From contig JAEWXC010000015.1 in NCBI GenBank assembly GCA_023396115.1, positions 1-64,000 of the forward strand: a DNA stretch of 64,000 nucleotides. The letters run 5' to 3'. Made by a program: the position numbers and the translations under genes. The notes below the pieces were generated by a model. It did no database searches. It was given only the letters and a program-made list of their open reading frames with translations, and had not been told where the DNA came from. Below are positions 14,808-23,503 of the stretch, piece after piece. How positions within the stretch are numbered: the stretch's first letter is position 1; every line of letters starts with the position of its first letter. Source of the stretch: Actinomycetes bacterium (GTDB lineage Bacteria > Actinomycetota > Actinomycetes > Propionibacteriales > Nocardioidaceae).

Positions 14808-16118
14808 ATGGACCCGAACAGCAGCCCCCGAGAGCTCTCCGAGCTGTCGGAGTGCGCGCTGCTGGCCGAACTCACCGCCCACCGTGACGTGGTCGCCTAC
14901 GCCGAGGTCGAGCAGCTGCGTCAGGTCCACGCCTGGGCAGTCGCGCACCCCGCCCTCGGGGATGACTCGGTGCTGTCGGCCGATGAGCATCCCGGTGGTG
15001 CCGGCACCCCGGGTGTCGCGGCGTTCACGGCTGAACCCCTCGCCACGGCGCTGCGCCTCAGCCCGGCCAGTGCACAGCGGTTGCTGGCCGACACCTTGGA
15101 CCTGGCGCACCGGCTCCCGCGGTTGTGGGAGCAGACCCAGGCACTGCTCGTTCCGGTGTGGAAGGCCCGTCGGATCGCGACCGCCACCCGGTCCTTGTCC
15201 GTCGAGGCCGCGGAGTGGGTGGACCGGCAGCTCATCGGTGCAGCCGCCTCGATGGGCACTGCGGCGCTGGACCGGCTGATCAGCACCGCGGTGGCCCGCA
15301 TCGATGCGGAGGCCCAGGCCGAGCGGGAGGCCGCCGAGCGGTCCCGGTGGGACGTCACGCTCACCCACCCGCGGGCGTGGGCAGGCACCTCCGAACTCAC
15401 CGCCACCGGCGACACCCTGGCGCTGACCGACCTGCACGCCCGGGTGGTCGAGGAAGCCGACCACCTGGCCGCCGCGGGCGACGACGATCCCGCAGGCGCC
15501 AGGCGGGTGAAGGCCCTCGCCCACCTGGTCCGACACGGCGCCGACCAGCTGGCGTTCGGATTCGATCAGGCCGCCGACGCAGCCCGGAAGCCTGCCGGCC
15601 GGCCGAAGGTACGGCTGTACCTGCACGCCGACCTCAACGACGTGGTCACCAGCGGTTCAGGTGGTGCCGGCATCGGCACCGTGGAACGGCTCGGCCCGAT
15701 CACCCTGGACCTGCTCAAGACCTGGGTCGGACACTCCCACGTGACGATCGTGCCGGTCATCGACCTCAACCTCGCACCACACTCACCACGGCACGACCCG
15801 CCACCCCGGATGGTCGAACAGGTCGTCCTCACCGACCAGCACTGCGCCTTCCCGTACTGCCAGGTTCACGCGCGGGCCTGCGACCTCGACCACGTCGAGA
15901 ACTGGCACCCGGCCCAGGAGACGGATACCGACCCACCCGGGCCCGGCACCACCCCGGACAACCTCGCACCACTCTGCCGACGCCACCACCGCCTCAAGAC
16001 CGCCGGGACGTGGAACTACGACGCGCTCGGGCCGGACCACTACGCCTGGACCGGATCCCACGGGCAGGAGCTCCAAGTCGTGGGTGGGACCACCGTGCCC
16101 GTGCCGGGTAGGGACTGA
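14808..16118 (+). CDS. DUF222 / HNH endonuclease family protein (13E12-repeat type)
   Basis: The protein has 436 residues. The N-terminal two thirds match the DUF222 layout (a helical region with a repeated L-x-x-A-D-x-L pattern). The C-terminal HNH nuclease domain has C345-x4-C, then CDLDHVENW near 356-364, then [14 protein letters not shown] near 386-399, so metal and catalytic residues look intact. This family is present in many copies in Nocardioides and Mycobacterium and is often linked to mobile DNA; the biological target is unknown. It is the only + strand gene in a long minus-strand stretch and is flanked on both sides by inverted REP-like repeats, which suggests insertion as a unit. 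No clear ribosome site precedes the ATG. Confidence 0.88.
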   Translation: MDPNSSPRELSELSECALLAELTAHRDVVAYAEVEQLRQVHAWAVAHPALGDDSVLSADEHPGGAGTPGVAAFTAEPLATALRLSPASAQRLLADTLDLAHRLPRLWEQTQALLVPVWKARRIATATRSLSVEAAEWVDRQLIGAAASMGTAALDRLISTAVARIDAEAQAEREAAERSRWDVTLTHPRAWAGTSELTATGDTLALTDLHARVVEEADHLAAAGDDDPAGARRVKALAHLVRHGADQLAFGFDQAADAARKPAGRPKVRLYLHADLNDVVTSGSGGAGIGTVERLGPITLDLLKTWVGHSHVTIVPVIDLNLAPHSPRHDPPPRMVEQVVLTDQHCAFPYCQVHARACDLDHVENWHPAQETDTDPPGPGTTPDNLAPLCRRHHRLKTAGTWNYDALGPDHYAWTGSHGQELQVVGGTTVPVPGRD

Positions 16119-16121
16119 CGG

Positions 16122-16290
16122 GGTCTCGGCAAGCTCGACCACCGCGGCAGGCTCAACCACCGGGGTCTCGGGGGTCTCGGGGGTCTCGGCAAGCTCGACC
16201 ACCGGGTAGAGGTCGACTACGGCGCGGGGGTTTCGACAGGCTCGACCACCGCGGCAAGCTCGAGCACCGGGGCGGCTCGACCACCCGGGC
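16122..16290. repeat. REP-like array on the 3' side of the DUF222/HNH gene, inverted
   Basis: Copies of GGTCTCGGCAAGCTCGACCACCG or close variants occur at about 16122, 16146, 16179, 16230, 16253 and 16271. Between them GGGGTCTCG is repeated three times head to tail (about 16162-16188). This is the reverse complement of the element at 14627-14672, so the two arrays face each other across the nuclease gene. Confidence 0.8.
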
Positions 16291-16309
16291 GGACCCGGCC
16301 AGGGCCGTG

Positions 16310-18112
16310 TCAGTGCTGCTGCTGGGCCACCCAGCTGGCGTGCAGCCGGGCGTAGGGGGTTCCGGGCTGGGTGACCAGCTCGGCGTGCGGACCCCGCTGC
16401 ACCACCCGACCGTCGTCCATGACGACGACCTCGTCGGCGTTCTCGGCGGTGGTGAGCCGGTGCGCGATGGTCACCGAGGTGCGGTCGGCCATCAGCCGGT
16501 CCAGGGCCCGGCTGATCCGCATCTCCAGCTGCGGGTCGACGGCACTGGTGGCCTCGTCGAGCACCAGCAGGTCCGGATCGGCCAGGTGGGCCCGGAGCAG
16601 GGCGACGAGCTGGCGCTCCCCCGCACTCAGGGACTCCCCGCGCTGACCCACCGGGGTCGCCACGCCGTGCGGCAAGCCGGCGAGCCAGTCGGCCAGGCCC
16701 AGCTCGAGGGCGCTCGCCTCGATGTCGGCGTCGGTGGCGTCCAGACGGCCGTACCGGACGTTCGCGGCGAGCGTGTCGTCGAAGAGGAACCCCTCCTGGG
16801 GCACCAGCACCACGCTCGAACGCAGCGACGACTGCCGCACCTCGCGCACGTCGACCCCGTCGAGCAGGACCCGACCCGACGTGGTGTCCATCAGCCGGGT
16901 GAGCAGCTTGGCGACGGTCGACTTGCCCGAGCCGGTCTCACCGACCACCGCGACCCGGGTCCCGGCCTCCAGGTGCAGGTCGACGTCGTGCAGCACCGGT
17001 GCACCGTCCGGGTAGGCGAAGCCCACGTGCTCGAACGTGACGTCCACCGGACCGCGCGGCAGCACCGCGCCGTCCGCACCCGGGTCGACCAGGTCGGCCG
17101 GGGTCTCCAGGACCCCGATCACCCGACGCCACGACACCAACGCGTTCTGGGCGTCGGTGATGATCTGGGTGCCCATCTGGACGGGGTTCACGAAGAGCGT
17201 CACCAGGAACGCGAACGCCAGCACGGTGCCCACGCTGAGCTGGTCGGCGAACCCGAGCCAGATGCCCAGGACGATCACCCCGGCGTTGGCCAGGCCCCCG
17301 GAGATCCCGCCCAGGCTGAACGAGATCACGGTGAACCGCAGTGCCCGGACGTTTGCCTCGCGGAACCCGTCGATCGCGGTGTCGATCCGGGCCTGGGTGC
17401 GGTCCTCGACGGCGTGTGCCTTGACCACGGCCGCGCCCACCACCGGCTCGGCGACGACACCGAGGAGTTGCCCCATCCACTCCCGCACCACCGCGTAGGC
17501 GGCCGAGAGTCGGCGCTGGAACCAGCGCAGGCTCGCGAACAGGGGGGCGAAGCAGAGCCACACCAGCAGCGTGAGCTGCCAGGAGTAGAGCGCCATCACC
17601 ACCGTGGCGACCACGATCTGCCCGACACTGACCACCAGCATCAGGCCACCGAAGACGAGGAACTGGCTGACCTGGTCGACGTCGCTGGTGACCCGGGAGA
17701 CCAGGGCCCCGCGACGTTCGGTGTTCTGGGTGAGCAGCGGCAGGTCGTGGACCTGCCGGAAAGCCCGGGTGCGCAGCGTCGCGAGCCCCGACTCCGCGGC
17801 CGTGTACAGCCGCGCGGTCATCAGGAACGAGCAGAAGGAGGTGGCCACGATCGCGGCCGCGGCGACCAGCGCCTTCCGGGCCACGAAGTCGGTGTCGGGG
17901 CCCCCGGCGGCCTGCAGGCCGTTGTCGGTGACCTGCTGCACCACCCAGGGGATCACGACCTGACCCAGGCTCGCCAGCAGCGCCAGCAGGACCGTCCACC
18001 CCAGCCCCCGGGTCATCTCCGGGGAGTAGGACAGGCCGCGGCGCACCGTCGCGAACGCGCCGAGCCGGGTCCCGGTGGACAGCGCCCCGGCGCTGGGGGT
18101 GGTGGTGCTCAT
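16310..18112 (-). CDS. ABC exporter half-transporter, catalytically complete ATP site
   Basis: The protein has 600 residues: six membrane helices over about residues 35-320 (type IV exporter fold), then an ATPase domain. It has Walker A VGETGSGKST near 389-398, signature LSAGERQL, Walker B LLVLDEATSAVD with the catalytic Glu, and the H-loop IAHRLTT. The signature LSAGE departs from LSGGQ. Its start overlaps the stop of the upstream ABC gene (ATGA), so the two are made together and probably form a heterodimer. The cargo cannot be told from sequence; relatives export lipids or drugs. Confidence 0.92.
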   Translation of the reverse strand: MSTTTPSAGALSTGTRLGAFATVRRGLSYSPEMTRGLGWTVLLALLASLGQVVIPWVVQQVTDNGLQAAGGPDTDFVARKALVAAAAIVATSFCSFLMTARLYTAAESGLATLRTRAFRQVHDLPLLTQNTERRGALVSRVTSDVDQVSQFLVFGGLMLVVSVGQIVVATVVMALYSWQLTLLVWLCFAPLFASLRWFQRRLSAAYAVVREWMGQLLGVVAEPVVGAAVVKAHAVEDRTQARIDTAIDGFREANVRALRFTVISFSLGGISGGLANAGVIVLGIWLGFADQLSVGTVLAFAFLVTLFVNPVQMGTQIITDAQNALVSWRRVIGVLETPADLVDPGADGAVLPRGPVDVTFEHVGFAYPDGAPVLHDVDLHLEAGTRVAVVGETGSGKSTVAKLLTRLMDTTSGRVLLDGVDVREVRQSSLRSSVVLVPQEGFLFDDTLAANVRYGRLDATDADIEASALELGLADWLAGLPHGVATPVGQRGESLSAGERQLVALLRAHLADPDLLVLDEATSAVDPQLEMRISRALDRLMADRTSVTIAHRLTTAENADEVVVMDDGRVVQRGPHAELVTQPGTPYARLHASWVAQQQH

Positions 18113-20016
18113 CGGCTCCCCTCCGTGCTCGCGTCGTCCGGCTGCTCGGCGGCCGGGCCCGTGCGGTGGGCCGTCTCGCTCTCGTAGGCGTTGACCAGGT
18201 CGGCGTAGGCCGGGTTGCGGGCCAGCAGCTCGGCGTGCGTGCCGCGGTCGGCGACCGCACCGTCGGCGAGCAGCACCACCTCGTCGGCCAGCGCGATCGT
18301 GGCCTTGCGGTAGGCCACCACGAGCAGGGTGGTGTCGGGTCCCTCGGAGCCGCGCAGACCGGCCAGGATCCGGGCCTCCACCTCGGGGTCGACGGCGCTG
18401 GTGGCGTCGTCGAGCAGCAGCAGCCGGGGGGTGCGGACCAGGGCACGGGCCAGGGACAGCCGTTGGCGTTGGCCACCCGAGAGGCTGGTGCCGCGCTCAC
18501 CCAGCGGCGTGTCCAGGCCCTCGGGCAGGGCACGGACGAATCCCTCGGCCTGGGCGGTGCGCAGCGCGGCCCACACCTGGTCGTCGGTGAAGTCGGCCCC
18601 GAGGGTGACGTTGTCCCGCACGGTGTCGTCGAAGAGGAACGCGGTCTGCGGCACCACGGCCAGTGTGCGCGCCAGCTCCCCGGCGGCCAGGTCCCGCAGG
18701 TCGGTGCCGTCCACCCGCACCTTGCCCCCTGCCGGGTCGACCAGGCGGGCAACGAGGGTGGTAAGAGTGGACTTGCCCGACGCGGTGGCCCCGACCAGGG
18801 CCACGGTGCGTCCCGGGGCGAGGGAGAAGGTGACGTCACGCAGCACCGGGTCCGCTCCCGGGTAGGCGTAGGAGACGTGGTCCAGGGTGAGCTCGGCGCC
18901 TCCGGTCCCGGTGAGCCCGGCGGTGCCGTGCTCCATCCGACCGGTGGCCGCGAGGACGTCGCGCACCCGCTCGTAGCCCACGACGCTGCGCGGGAAATCG
19001 CCCAGCAGCCACCCGATCGAGCGGATCGGGAAGGCCACCACGGTCAGCAGGTAGGAGATGGTGACCACGTCACCGGCACTCGCCTCGCCGCCCGCGACCC
19101 GGTGGGCACCGACGACCAGCACCAGCAGCACGCCCAGGCTGGGCAGGGCGGTGAGCACCGGGTCGAACAGGGCCCGCACCTTGCCGGCGGCGATGGTGGT
19201 GTCCCGCAGCCGCTGCGAGGCGTCGGCGAACCGCGCGGTCTCCTCCGGCTCCCGGCCCAGGGTCTTGACCACCATCGCGCCGTCGAACGACTCGTGCGCG
19301 ATGGCCGACACCTCCCCACGCAACTCCTGGGCGCGGGCCCACAACGGGTTGGCGGTGCGCTGGAAGACGACGTTGGCGACGATCACCAGCGGGAACACCA
19401 ACAACCCCACCGAAGCCATCACCACGTCAGTGAGCAGCATCTGGGCCACCGCGATCACCATCATCGCCACCGTGCCGACCGCCATCGGGAGCGGCGCGAT
19501 CGGGCCCCACGCGGCCTCCACGTCGGAGTTGGCGGTCGACAGCAGCCGCCCGGTCGGGTGCCGCTGGTGCCAGGCCATCGGCAGCGCCAGGTACTGGCGG
19601 GTGACCGCGCGGCGGGAGTGGGCCTGCATCCGGAACTGCATGACACCGGCGCCGATGCGTCGCGCCACGATCCCCACGGCCCGCAGGATCGCGACGCCGA
19701 CGAAGAGGGCGACCACGGCCAGAAGGATCCCCGGCGAGATCTCGCCGTCCCGGAACGCCGGGACGACCGCGTGGTTGGTGGCCCACCCGAGAACCCAGGC
19801 GTCGGCCACGGTCAGCGCGCCGAACAGCAGCGAACCGAGGGTGGAGATCCAGAAGACGCCGGGTTCGCGACGGATCGCCACCCCCAGCACCCGGAAGCCG
19901 TCCATCGTCAACGACCGGCGGGCCCGCACCGGGGCCTCGGTGGACGCCGGGGTGGCGGCGTCGACCGGGTCGGTGGGGTCGGCCGGGGCCGCGGTGGCTT
20001 CGTCGGCCTGCGTCAC
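18109..20016 (-). CDS. ABC exporter half-transporter, degenerate ATP site
   Basis: The protein has 635 residues. A polar Ala/Pro/Asp-rich start of about 35 residues is followed by six membrane helices and an ATPase domain. Walker A is VGATASGKST near 407-416 and the signature LSGGQRQRL is perfect. The catalytic Glu after Walker B is Asp (LLLLDDATSAVD), and the H-loop His is Tyr (VVAYRKAT). Together with the partner's weak signature this leaves one working and one degenerate ATP site, as in TmrAB and BmrCD. The GTG start at 20016 has AGGAG eight bases upstream. Substrate unknown. Confidence 0.92.
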   Translation of the reverse strand: MTQADEATAAPADPTDPVDAATPASTEAPVRARRSLTMDGFRVLGVAIRREPGVFWISTLGSLLFGALTVADAWVLGWATNHAVVPAFRDGEISPGILLAVVALFVGVAILRAVGIVARRIGAGVMQFRMQAHSRRAVTRQYLALPMAWHQRHPTGRLLSTANSDVEAAWGPIAPLPMAVGTVAMMVIAVAQMLLTDVVMASVGLLVFPLVIVANVVFQRTANPLWARAQELRGEVSAIAHESFDGAMVVKTLGREPEETARFADASQRLRDTTIAAGKVRALFDPVLTALPSLGVLLVLVVGAHRVAGGEASAGDVVTISYLLTVVAFPIRSIGWLLGDFPRSVVGYERVRDVLAATGRMEHGTAGLTGTGGAELTLDHVSYAYPGADPVLRDVTFSLAPGRTVALVGATASGKSTLTTLVARLVDPAGGKVRVDGTDLRDLAAGELARTLAVVPQTAFLFDDTVRDNVTLGADFTDDQVWAALRTAQAEGFVRALPEGLDTPLGERGTSLSGGQRQRLSLARALVRTPRLLLLDDATSAVDPEVEARILAGLRGSEGPDTTLLVVAYRKATIALADEVVLLADGAVADRGTHAELLARNPAYADLVNAYESETAHRTGPAAEQPDDASTEGSR

Positions 20017-20084
20017 TCGACTGGCTCCTGGTTGGTCTGTGGCTGGTGGTTCCCGGGGTGGGTGGGGGGTGCTGCGCCGGCGCC

Positions 20085-20765
20085 TCAGCTGCGGCGGACG
20101 AACCAGCGTTGGAGCAACGTCGACCCCTGCTCCAGGATTCCCGCCAGCTCCAGGTCGAGGTCCAGGCCCGCACCGTCGAGCACGCGCAGGTGCTCCCCGG
20201 CCACCAGGCGGGGCACGACGGTCAGGCACAGCTCGTCCACCAGACCCGCGGCCAGCAGGTCCCGGGCCAGGGTGGGACCGCCCTCGCAGAGCACGTCGGA
20301 GAACCCGCGACCGGTGAGCTCGGCGGTGAGGCGGGTCAGGTCGGGGCCGTCCTCGCCCAGCACCAGCAGCCGCTCCCCCAGCAGGTCCCGGGTCTCGTCG
20401 AGGTGGGGGGTCGACGAGCCGGTCGCCATCCAGACCTTCTCCAGGGACCCCTGGCGCAGCGACGCGGGGACCGCGCCGGAGCGGGAGACCACCACCAGGT
20501 GCTGGGCGTTGGGTCGGTACCCCTCGGCCCGGATGGTGCCGGCCCCCACCACGATCACGTCGCACAGCGCCCGCAGGGCCTCGAAGACCCGCTGGTCGTC
20601 GTCGTTCTGGATCGACTTGCTCAGTCCGTCGGTGCCGGTCACCGCCCCGTCGACGGTGCTGACGAAGTTCAACCGCACCCACGGCGCCCGCGGCGGGGCG
20701 TAGGCGGCCGCGAGGGCGTCGTCGTCGAGGTCGGACAGCTGCGGCAGCGGACGGTCGGAGGGCAC
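20085..20765 (-). CDS. RibD C-terminal-domain (dihydrofolate-reductase-like) reductase
   Basis: The protein has 226 residues. It starts with a short leader and then VRLNFVSTVDGAVTG, the NADPH/substrate signature of the RibD reductase fold. It continues with VVGAGTIRAEGYRP, and the late segment VLCEGGPTLARDLL holds the EGG-P motif. There is no deaminase domain, so it is not full RibD. Such stand-alone reductases include pyrimidine reductases for riboflavin or F420-related pathways; the substrate is not shown. It is divergent from the pterin-binding-domain gene at 20867. GTG start; no strong ribosome site is visible. Confidence 0.85.
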   Translation of the reverse strand: MPSDRPLPQLSDLDDDALAAAYAPPRAPWVRLNFVSTVDGAVTGTDGLSKSIQNDDDQRVFEALRALCDVIVVGAGTIRAEGYRPNAQHLVVVSRSGAVPASLRQGSLEKVWMATGSSTPHLDETRDLLGERLLVLGEDGPDLTRLTAELTGRGFSDVLCEGGPTLARDLLAAGLVDELCLTVVPRLVAGEHLRVLDGAGLDLDLELAGILEQGSTLLQRWFVRRS

Positions 20766-20852
20766 GGGGCCACTCTGCCCCCTCGCGCCGACAACAGCGA
20801 GACCGCCCCGCTGCCGGCGCGGCCGCTGCGGCCCGGGGTACGTCCGTCTGCC

Positions 20853-20869
20853 TAGACTCGGCGACCGTG
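20853..20869 (+). promoter_or_regulatory. -10 element placed for a leaderless start
   Basis: TAGACT at 20853-20858 ends eight bases before the GTG at 20867, so transcription would begin at or within a base or two of the start codon. No ribosome site lies between. This is the layout of a leaderless mRNA. Confidence 0.6.
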
Positions 20870-21766
20870 ATCACCCTGAGCGCGCTGGCCGCCCTGCACG
20901 ACGAGTTCGCCGCTGACCTGGCCCGGCCGGTCGCCGACGTCGAGGTCGCCGGGCTGGTGGTCGGGGACGCCGCCCCGGTGGTGATGGGCGTGGTCAACCT
21001 GTCGCGTGACTCCTCCTACCGCGAGTCCGTCGCCGTCTCGGCGGCCCACGCCGTGCGGATGGGCCGGGTCCAGGCGCTGCAGGGCGCCGGCATCGTCGAC
21101 CTGGGGGCCGAATCCTCCGACATCGGCACCCGACGCGCCGGCCCGGACGAGCAGATCGCGGCGCTGGTCCCGGTGGTGGAGGAGCTGTCCGAGCACGTGG
21201 TGGTCTCCGTCGAGACCTATGAGCCGGCGGTGGTCGAGGCGACGCTGCGGGCCGGGGCCCGGGTGCTGAACATGACCGGTCGGCAGCACGAGGACGAGAT
21301 GCTCAGCCTGGCCGCGCAGCACGACGCCGCGGTGGTGCTGTGCTGGGGCGAGGTGGCCAACGTCCGGGAGATCTCCGAGATCGACCGAGGTGGCGTGGCG
21401 TCCGACCCGTTCCCGGCCATGGTCGACCACTTCGGTGCCCGGCTGGAGCGGGCACGGGAGCTGGGGGCGACGAAGCTCGTCGTCGACCCGGGCATCGGGT
21501 TCTACTACTCCAACCTGGCCGAGCCGGTCTCCCGGGCCGAGCACCAGGTGAAGGTGCTGGCCCAGTCGTTCCGGCTGCGCAGCCTGGGCGTGCCGGTGTG
21601 CAACGCCCTGCCGACGGCCTTCGACCTGTTCGGCGAGGAGCTGCGGATCGCCGAGGCCTTCTTCGGGGTGCTCACCCAGCTCGGCGGCACCCACGTGCAC
21701 CGCACCCACGAGGTGCCCAAGCTCGCCGCCGTCCTCGGCGCGATGGGCGGCCTGTCGGTGCGCTGA
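20867..21766 (+). CDS. Divergent dihydropteroate synthase-like (pterin-binding domain) protein
   Basis: The TIM-barrel protein has 299 residues. It keeps several DHPS landmarks: MGVVNLSRDSSY (for MGVVNVTPDSFSDGG), GAGIVDLGAESS, VSVETY, LNMTG (for INDVS) and DPGIGF. The DSFSDGG loop is altered and the usual G-x-S-R-K segment near the C-terminus is absent, replaced by VPVCNALPTAFDLFG. It is therefore unlikely to be the housekeeping FolP. It may use another pterin or act in a side pathway, perhaps with the divergent reductase at 20085. The start is leaderless-like. Family placement is fairly sure; the reaction is unknown. Confidence 0.75.
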   Translation: MITLSALAALHDEFAADLARPVADVEVAGLVVGDAAPVVMGVVNLSRDSSYRESVAVSAAHAVRMGRVQALQGAGIVDLGAESSDIGTRRAGPDEQIAALVPVVEELSEHVVVSVETYEPAVVEATLRAGARVLNMTGRQHEDEMLSLAAQHDAAVVLCWGEVANVREISEIDRGGVASDPFPAMVDHFGARLERARELGATKLVVDPGIGFYYSNLAEPVSRAEHQVKVLAQSFRLRSLGVPVCNALPTAFDLFGEELRIAEAFFGVLTQLGGTHVHRTHEVPKLAAVLGAMGGLSVR

Positions 21767-21788
21767 GGCCCTGGCTCTCGAGCGTTCC

Positions 21789-22373
21789 TCAGGGACGCCA
21801 GTCGCTCGGCGGGTCCTCCCCGACCCGGCCGTCGACGGCCTCCCGGAGCAGGTCGGCGTGGCCGGTGTGGCGCCCGTACTCCTCGACCAGGTCCGCCAGC
21901 AGCCGGCGCAGGCTGGCGTGCCGTCCGGCCCGGTCGACCTTCTGGACCGCGGGCTGGTCGAGACCACCGTCGGCCAGCGCCCGGTCGATCCGCGCACGGG
22001 CCCGGGCCACCTCGGAGTCGTAGCGCCCGTAGAGCTGCTCCGGGGTCCACCCGGCGGCCGCGGCGAAATCGGATCCCTCGGTGTCGAACCCGGTCCACGG
22101 CAGGCCCGGGTCCTCGCCGAACGCCAGCCAGGTGCTGTACACGGCCTCCACCGCCGCCAGGTGCACCAGCAGTCCCCCGAGGGTGAGGGTGGAGGCACCC
22201 ACGGTGGTGGCGAGACCGTCGGCGTCGAGCCCGTCGGCCTTCCACCGGAACGTCCAGCGCAGCCGGTCCAACGAGCCCAGCAGGTGCTCGTCGGCGCCCC
22301 CGGCCCACGGAGGTTCCCACGGCGGGGCGTCGTCGGTCCCGGCGGCAGTGACGTCCTCCCCCGGCCCGCTCAC
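21789..22373 (-). CDS. DinB/DUF664 family protein (mycothiol-transferase-like)
   Basis: The protein has 194 residues, a helical-bundle protein. The metal-binding pattern of the DinB superfamily is visible as HLAAVEAVY in the second helix and GRHTGHADLLRE near the C-terminus. In actinobacteria such proteins are thought to use mycothiol as the thiol cofactor; the substrate is unknown. The GTG start at 22373 overlaps the stop of the upstream monooxygenase gene (GTGA). It is convergent with the pterin-binding-domain gene, with 22 bp between. Confidence 0.82.
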   Translation of the reverse strand: MSGPGEDVTAAGTDDAPPWEPPWAGGADEHLLGSLDRLRWTFRWKADGLDADGLATTVGASTLTLGGLLVHLAAVEAVYSTWLAFGEDPGLPWTGFDTEGSDFAAAAGWTPEQLYGRYDSEVARARARIDRALADGGLDQPAVQKVDRAGRHASLRRLLADLVEEYGRHTGHADLLREAVDGRVGEDPPSDWRP

Positions 22374-22678
22374 CGGGCGTCCCGCAGCGGTGAGCCGGTC
22401 ACGTCGAAGCGGAACCCGCCGAACTCGCCGCTGAGCAGCGGCCGGGCCGCGGCGATCGAGGCCTGCACGTCGGGCAGCTCCAGGGAGGCGCGGTGCGCCT
22501 CGGCGCTGGTCCACAGTTCCACGACGAAGACCGTGTCCGGCTGCTCGTCGCTGACGCCGACCTCGTAGGCCAGGCAGCCCACCTCGGCCAGTGCCGGGGT
22601 GGGGCGCGTGAGGTGAGCGACGAGTTCGTCGCGCTTTCCGGGCTGGGCACCGAGGGTGCCGACGTTGGCGAAGGTCAT
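22370..22678 (-). CDS. Antibiotic biosynthesis monooxygenase (ABM)-fold small protein
   Basis: The protein has 102 residues, a ferredoxin-like dimeric barrel: TLGAQPGKRDELVAHL, then CLAYEVGVSDEQPDTVFVVELWTSAEAHRAS, as in putative quinol monooxygenases. The ATG at 22678 was chosen because a TAGCGT -10 element sits seven bases upstream and because the fold begins there; an upstream in-frame ATG (22708) adds 10 residues. The actual oxidation, if any, is unknown. It is translationally coupled to the DinB-type gene after it. Confidence 0.8.
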   Translation of the reverse strand: MTFANVGTLGAQPGKRDELVAHLTRPTPALAEVGCLAYEVGVSDEQPDTVFVVELWTSAEAHRASLELPDVQASIAAARPLLSGEFGGFRFDVTGSPLRDAR

Positions 22679-22691
22679 GCCGGTCACGCTA
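22676..22691 (-). promoter_or_regulatory. -10 element placed for a leaderless start (ABM gene)
   Basis: TAGCGT on the minus strand at 22691-22686 is followed by seven bases and then the ATG at 22678. There is no ribosome site. The gene therefore seems to be transcribed apart from the his operon that ends 63 bases upstream. Confidence 0.55.
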
Positions 22692-22741
22692 GGGGTGGGC
22701 GCCGACACCCACCACCGTGCGACCGGCCGGTCACGCCCCGG

Positions 22742-23503
22742 TCAGCGGACCGGGTGGCCCGCCTCGCGCAGCGCGTCCTTGACCTGACCGATGGTGAGGG
22801 TGCCGAAGTGGAAGACCGTCGCGGCCAGCACCGCGTCGGCCCCGGCCTCGACGGCGGGAGCGAAGTCGGTGACCCGACCGGCACCACCGGAGGCGATCAC
22901 CGGGATCGAGACCTCCCGGCGCACCGCCGCGAGCATCTCGGTGTCGAAGCCGTCGGTGGTGCCGTCGGCGTCCATGGAGTTGAGCAGGATCTCGCCCGCC
23001 CCCAGCTCGGCGGCCCGGACCGCCCAGGCCACCGCGTCGATGCCGGCCGAACGCTTGCCGCCGTGCGTGGTGACCTCGTAACCCGAGTCGGTGCCGGCGG
23101 CCCGGCGGGCGTCCACCGAGAGCACCAGCACCTGGTTGCCGAACCGGTCGGCGACCTCGCTGATCAACTCGGGACGCGCGATCGCGGCGGTGTTCATGGC
23201 AACCTTGTCGGCGCCGGCGCGCAGCAACCGGTCCACGTCGGCGACCTCCCGCACTCCCCCGCCGACGGTCAACGGGATGAAGACCTCCTCGGCGGTGCGG
23301 GAGACGATCTCCATCGTCGTGCCGCGGGCCTCGTGCGAGGCCGAGATGTCGAGAAAGGTCAGCTCGTCGGCACCCTCGCGGTCGTAGAGCCGCGCCAGCT
23401 CGACCGGGTCACCGGCGTCGCGCAGGTTCTCGAAGTTGACGCCCTTGACCACCCGGCCGCCGTCGACGTCCAGGCACGGGATGACCCGGACCGCGAGGCT
23501 CAT
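22742..23503 (-). CDS. hisF: Imidazole glycerol phosphate synthase, cyclase subunit
   Basis: HisF takes PRFAR and the ammonia made by HisH to give imidazole glycerol phosphate and AICAR. The TIM barrel has 253 residues. The N-terminal active-site aspartate lies in [15 protein letters not shown], and the second in [10 protein letters not shown]. Phosphate loops VGGGVR and ASGGAG are present. Its start overlaps the stop of priA by four bases. It is the last his gene of the cluster. Confidence 0.97.
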   Translation of the reverse strand: MSLAVRVIPCLDVDGGRVVKGVNFENLRDAGDPVELARLYDREGADELTFLDISASHEARGTTMEIVSRTAEEVFIPLTVGGGVREVADVDRLLRAGADKVAMNTAAIARPELISEVADRFGNQVLVLSVDARRAAGTDSGYEVTTHGGKRSAGIDAVAWAVRAAELGAGEILLNSMDADGTTDGFDTEMLAAVRREVSIPVIASGGAGRVTDFAPAVEAGADAVLAATVFHFGTLTIGQVKDALREAGHPVR

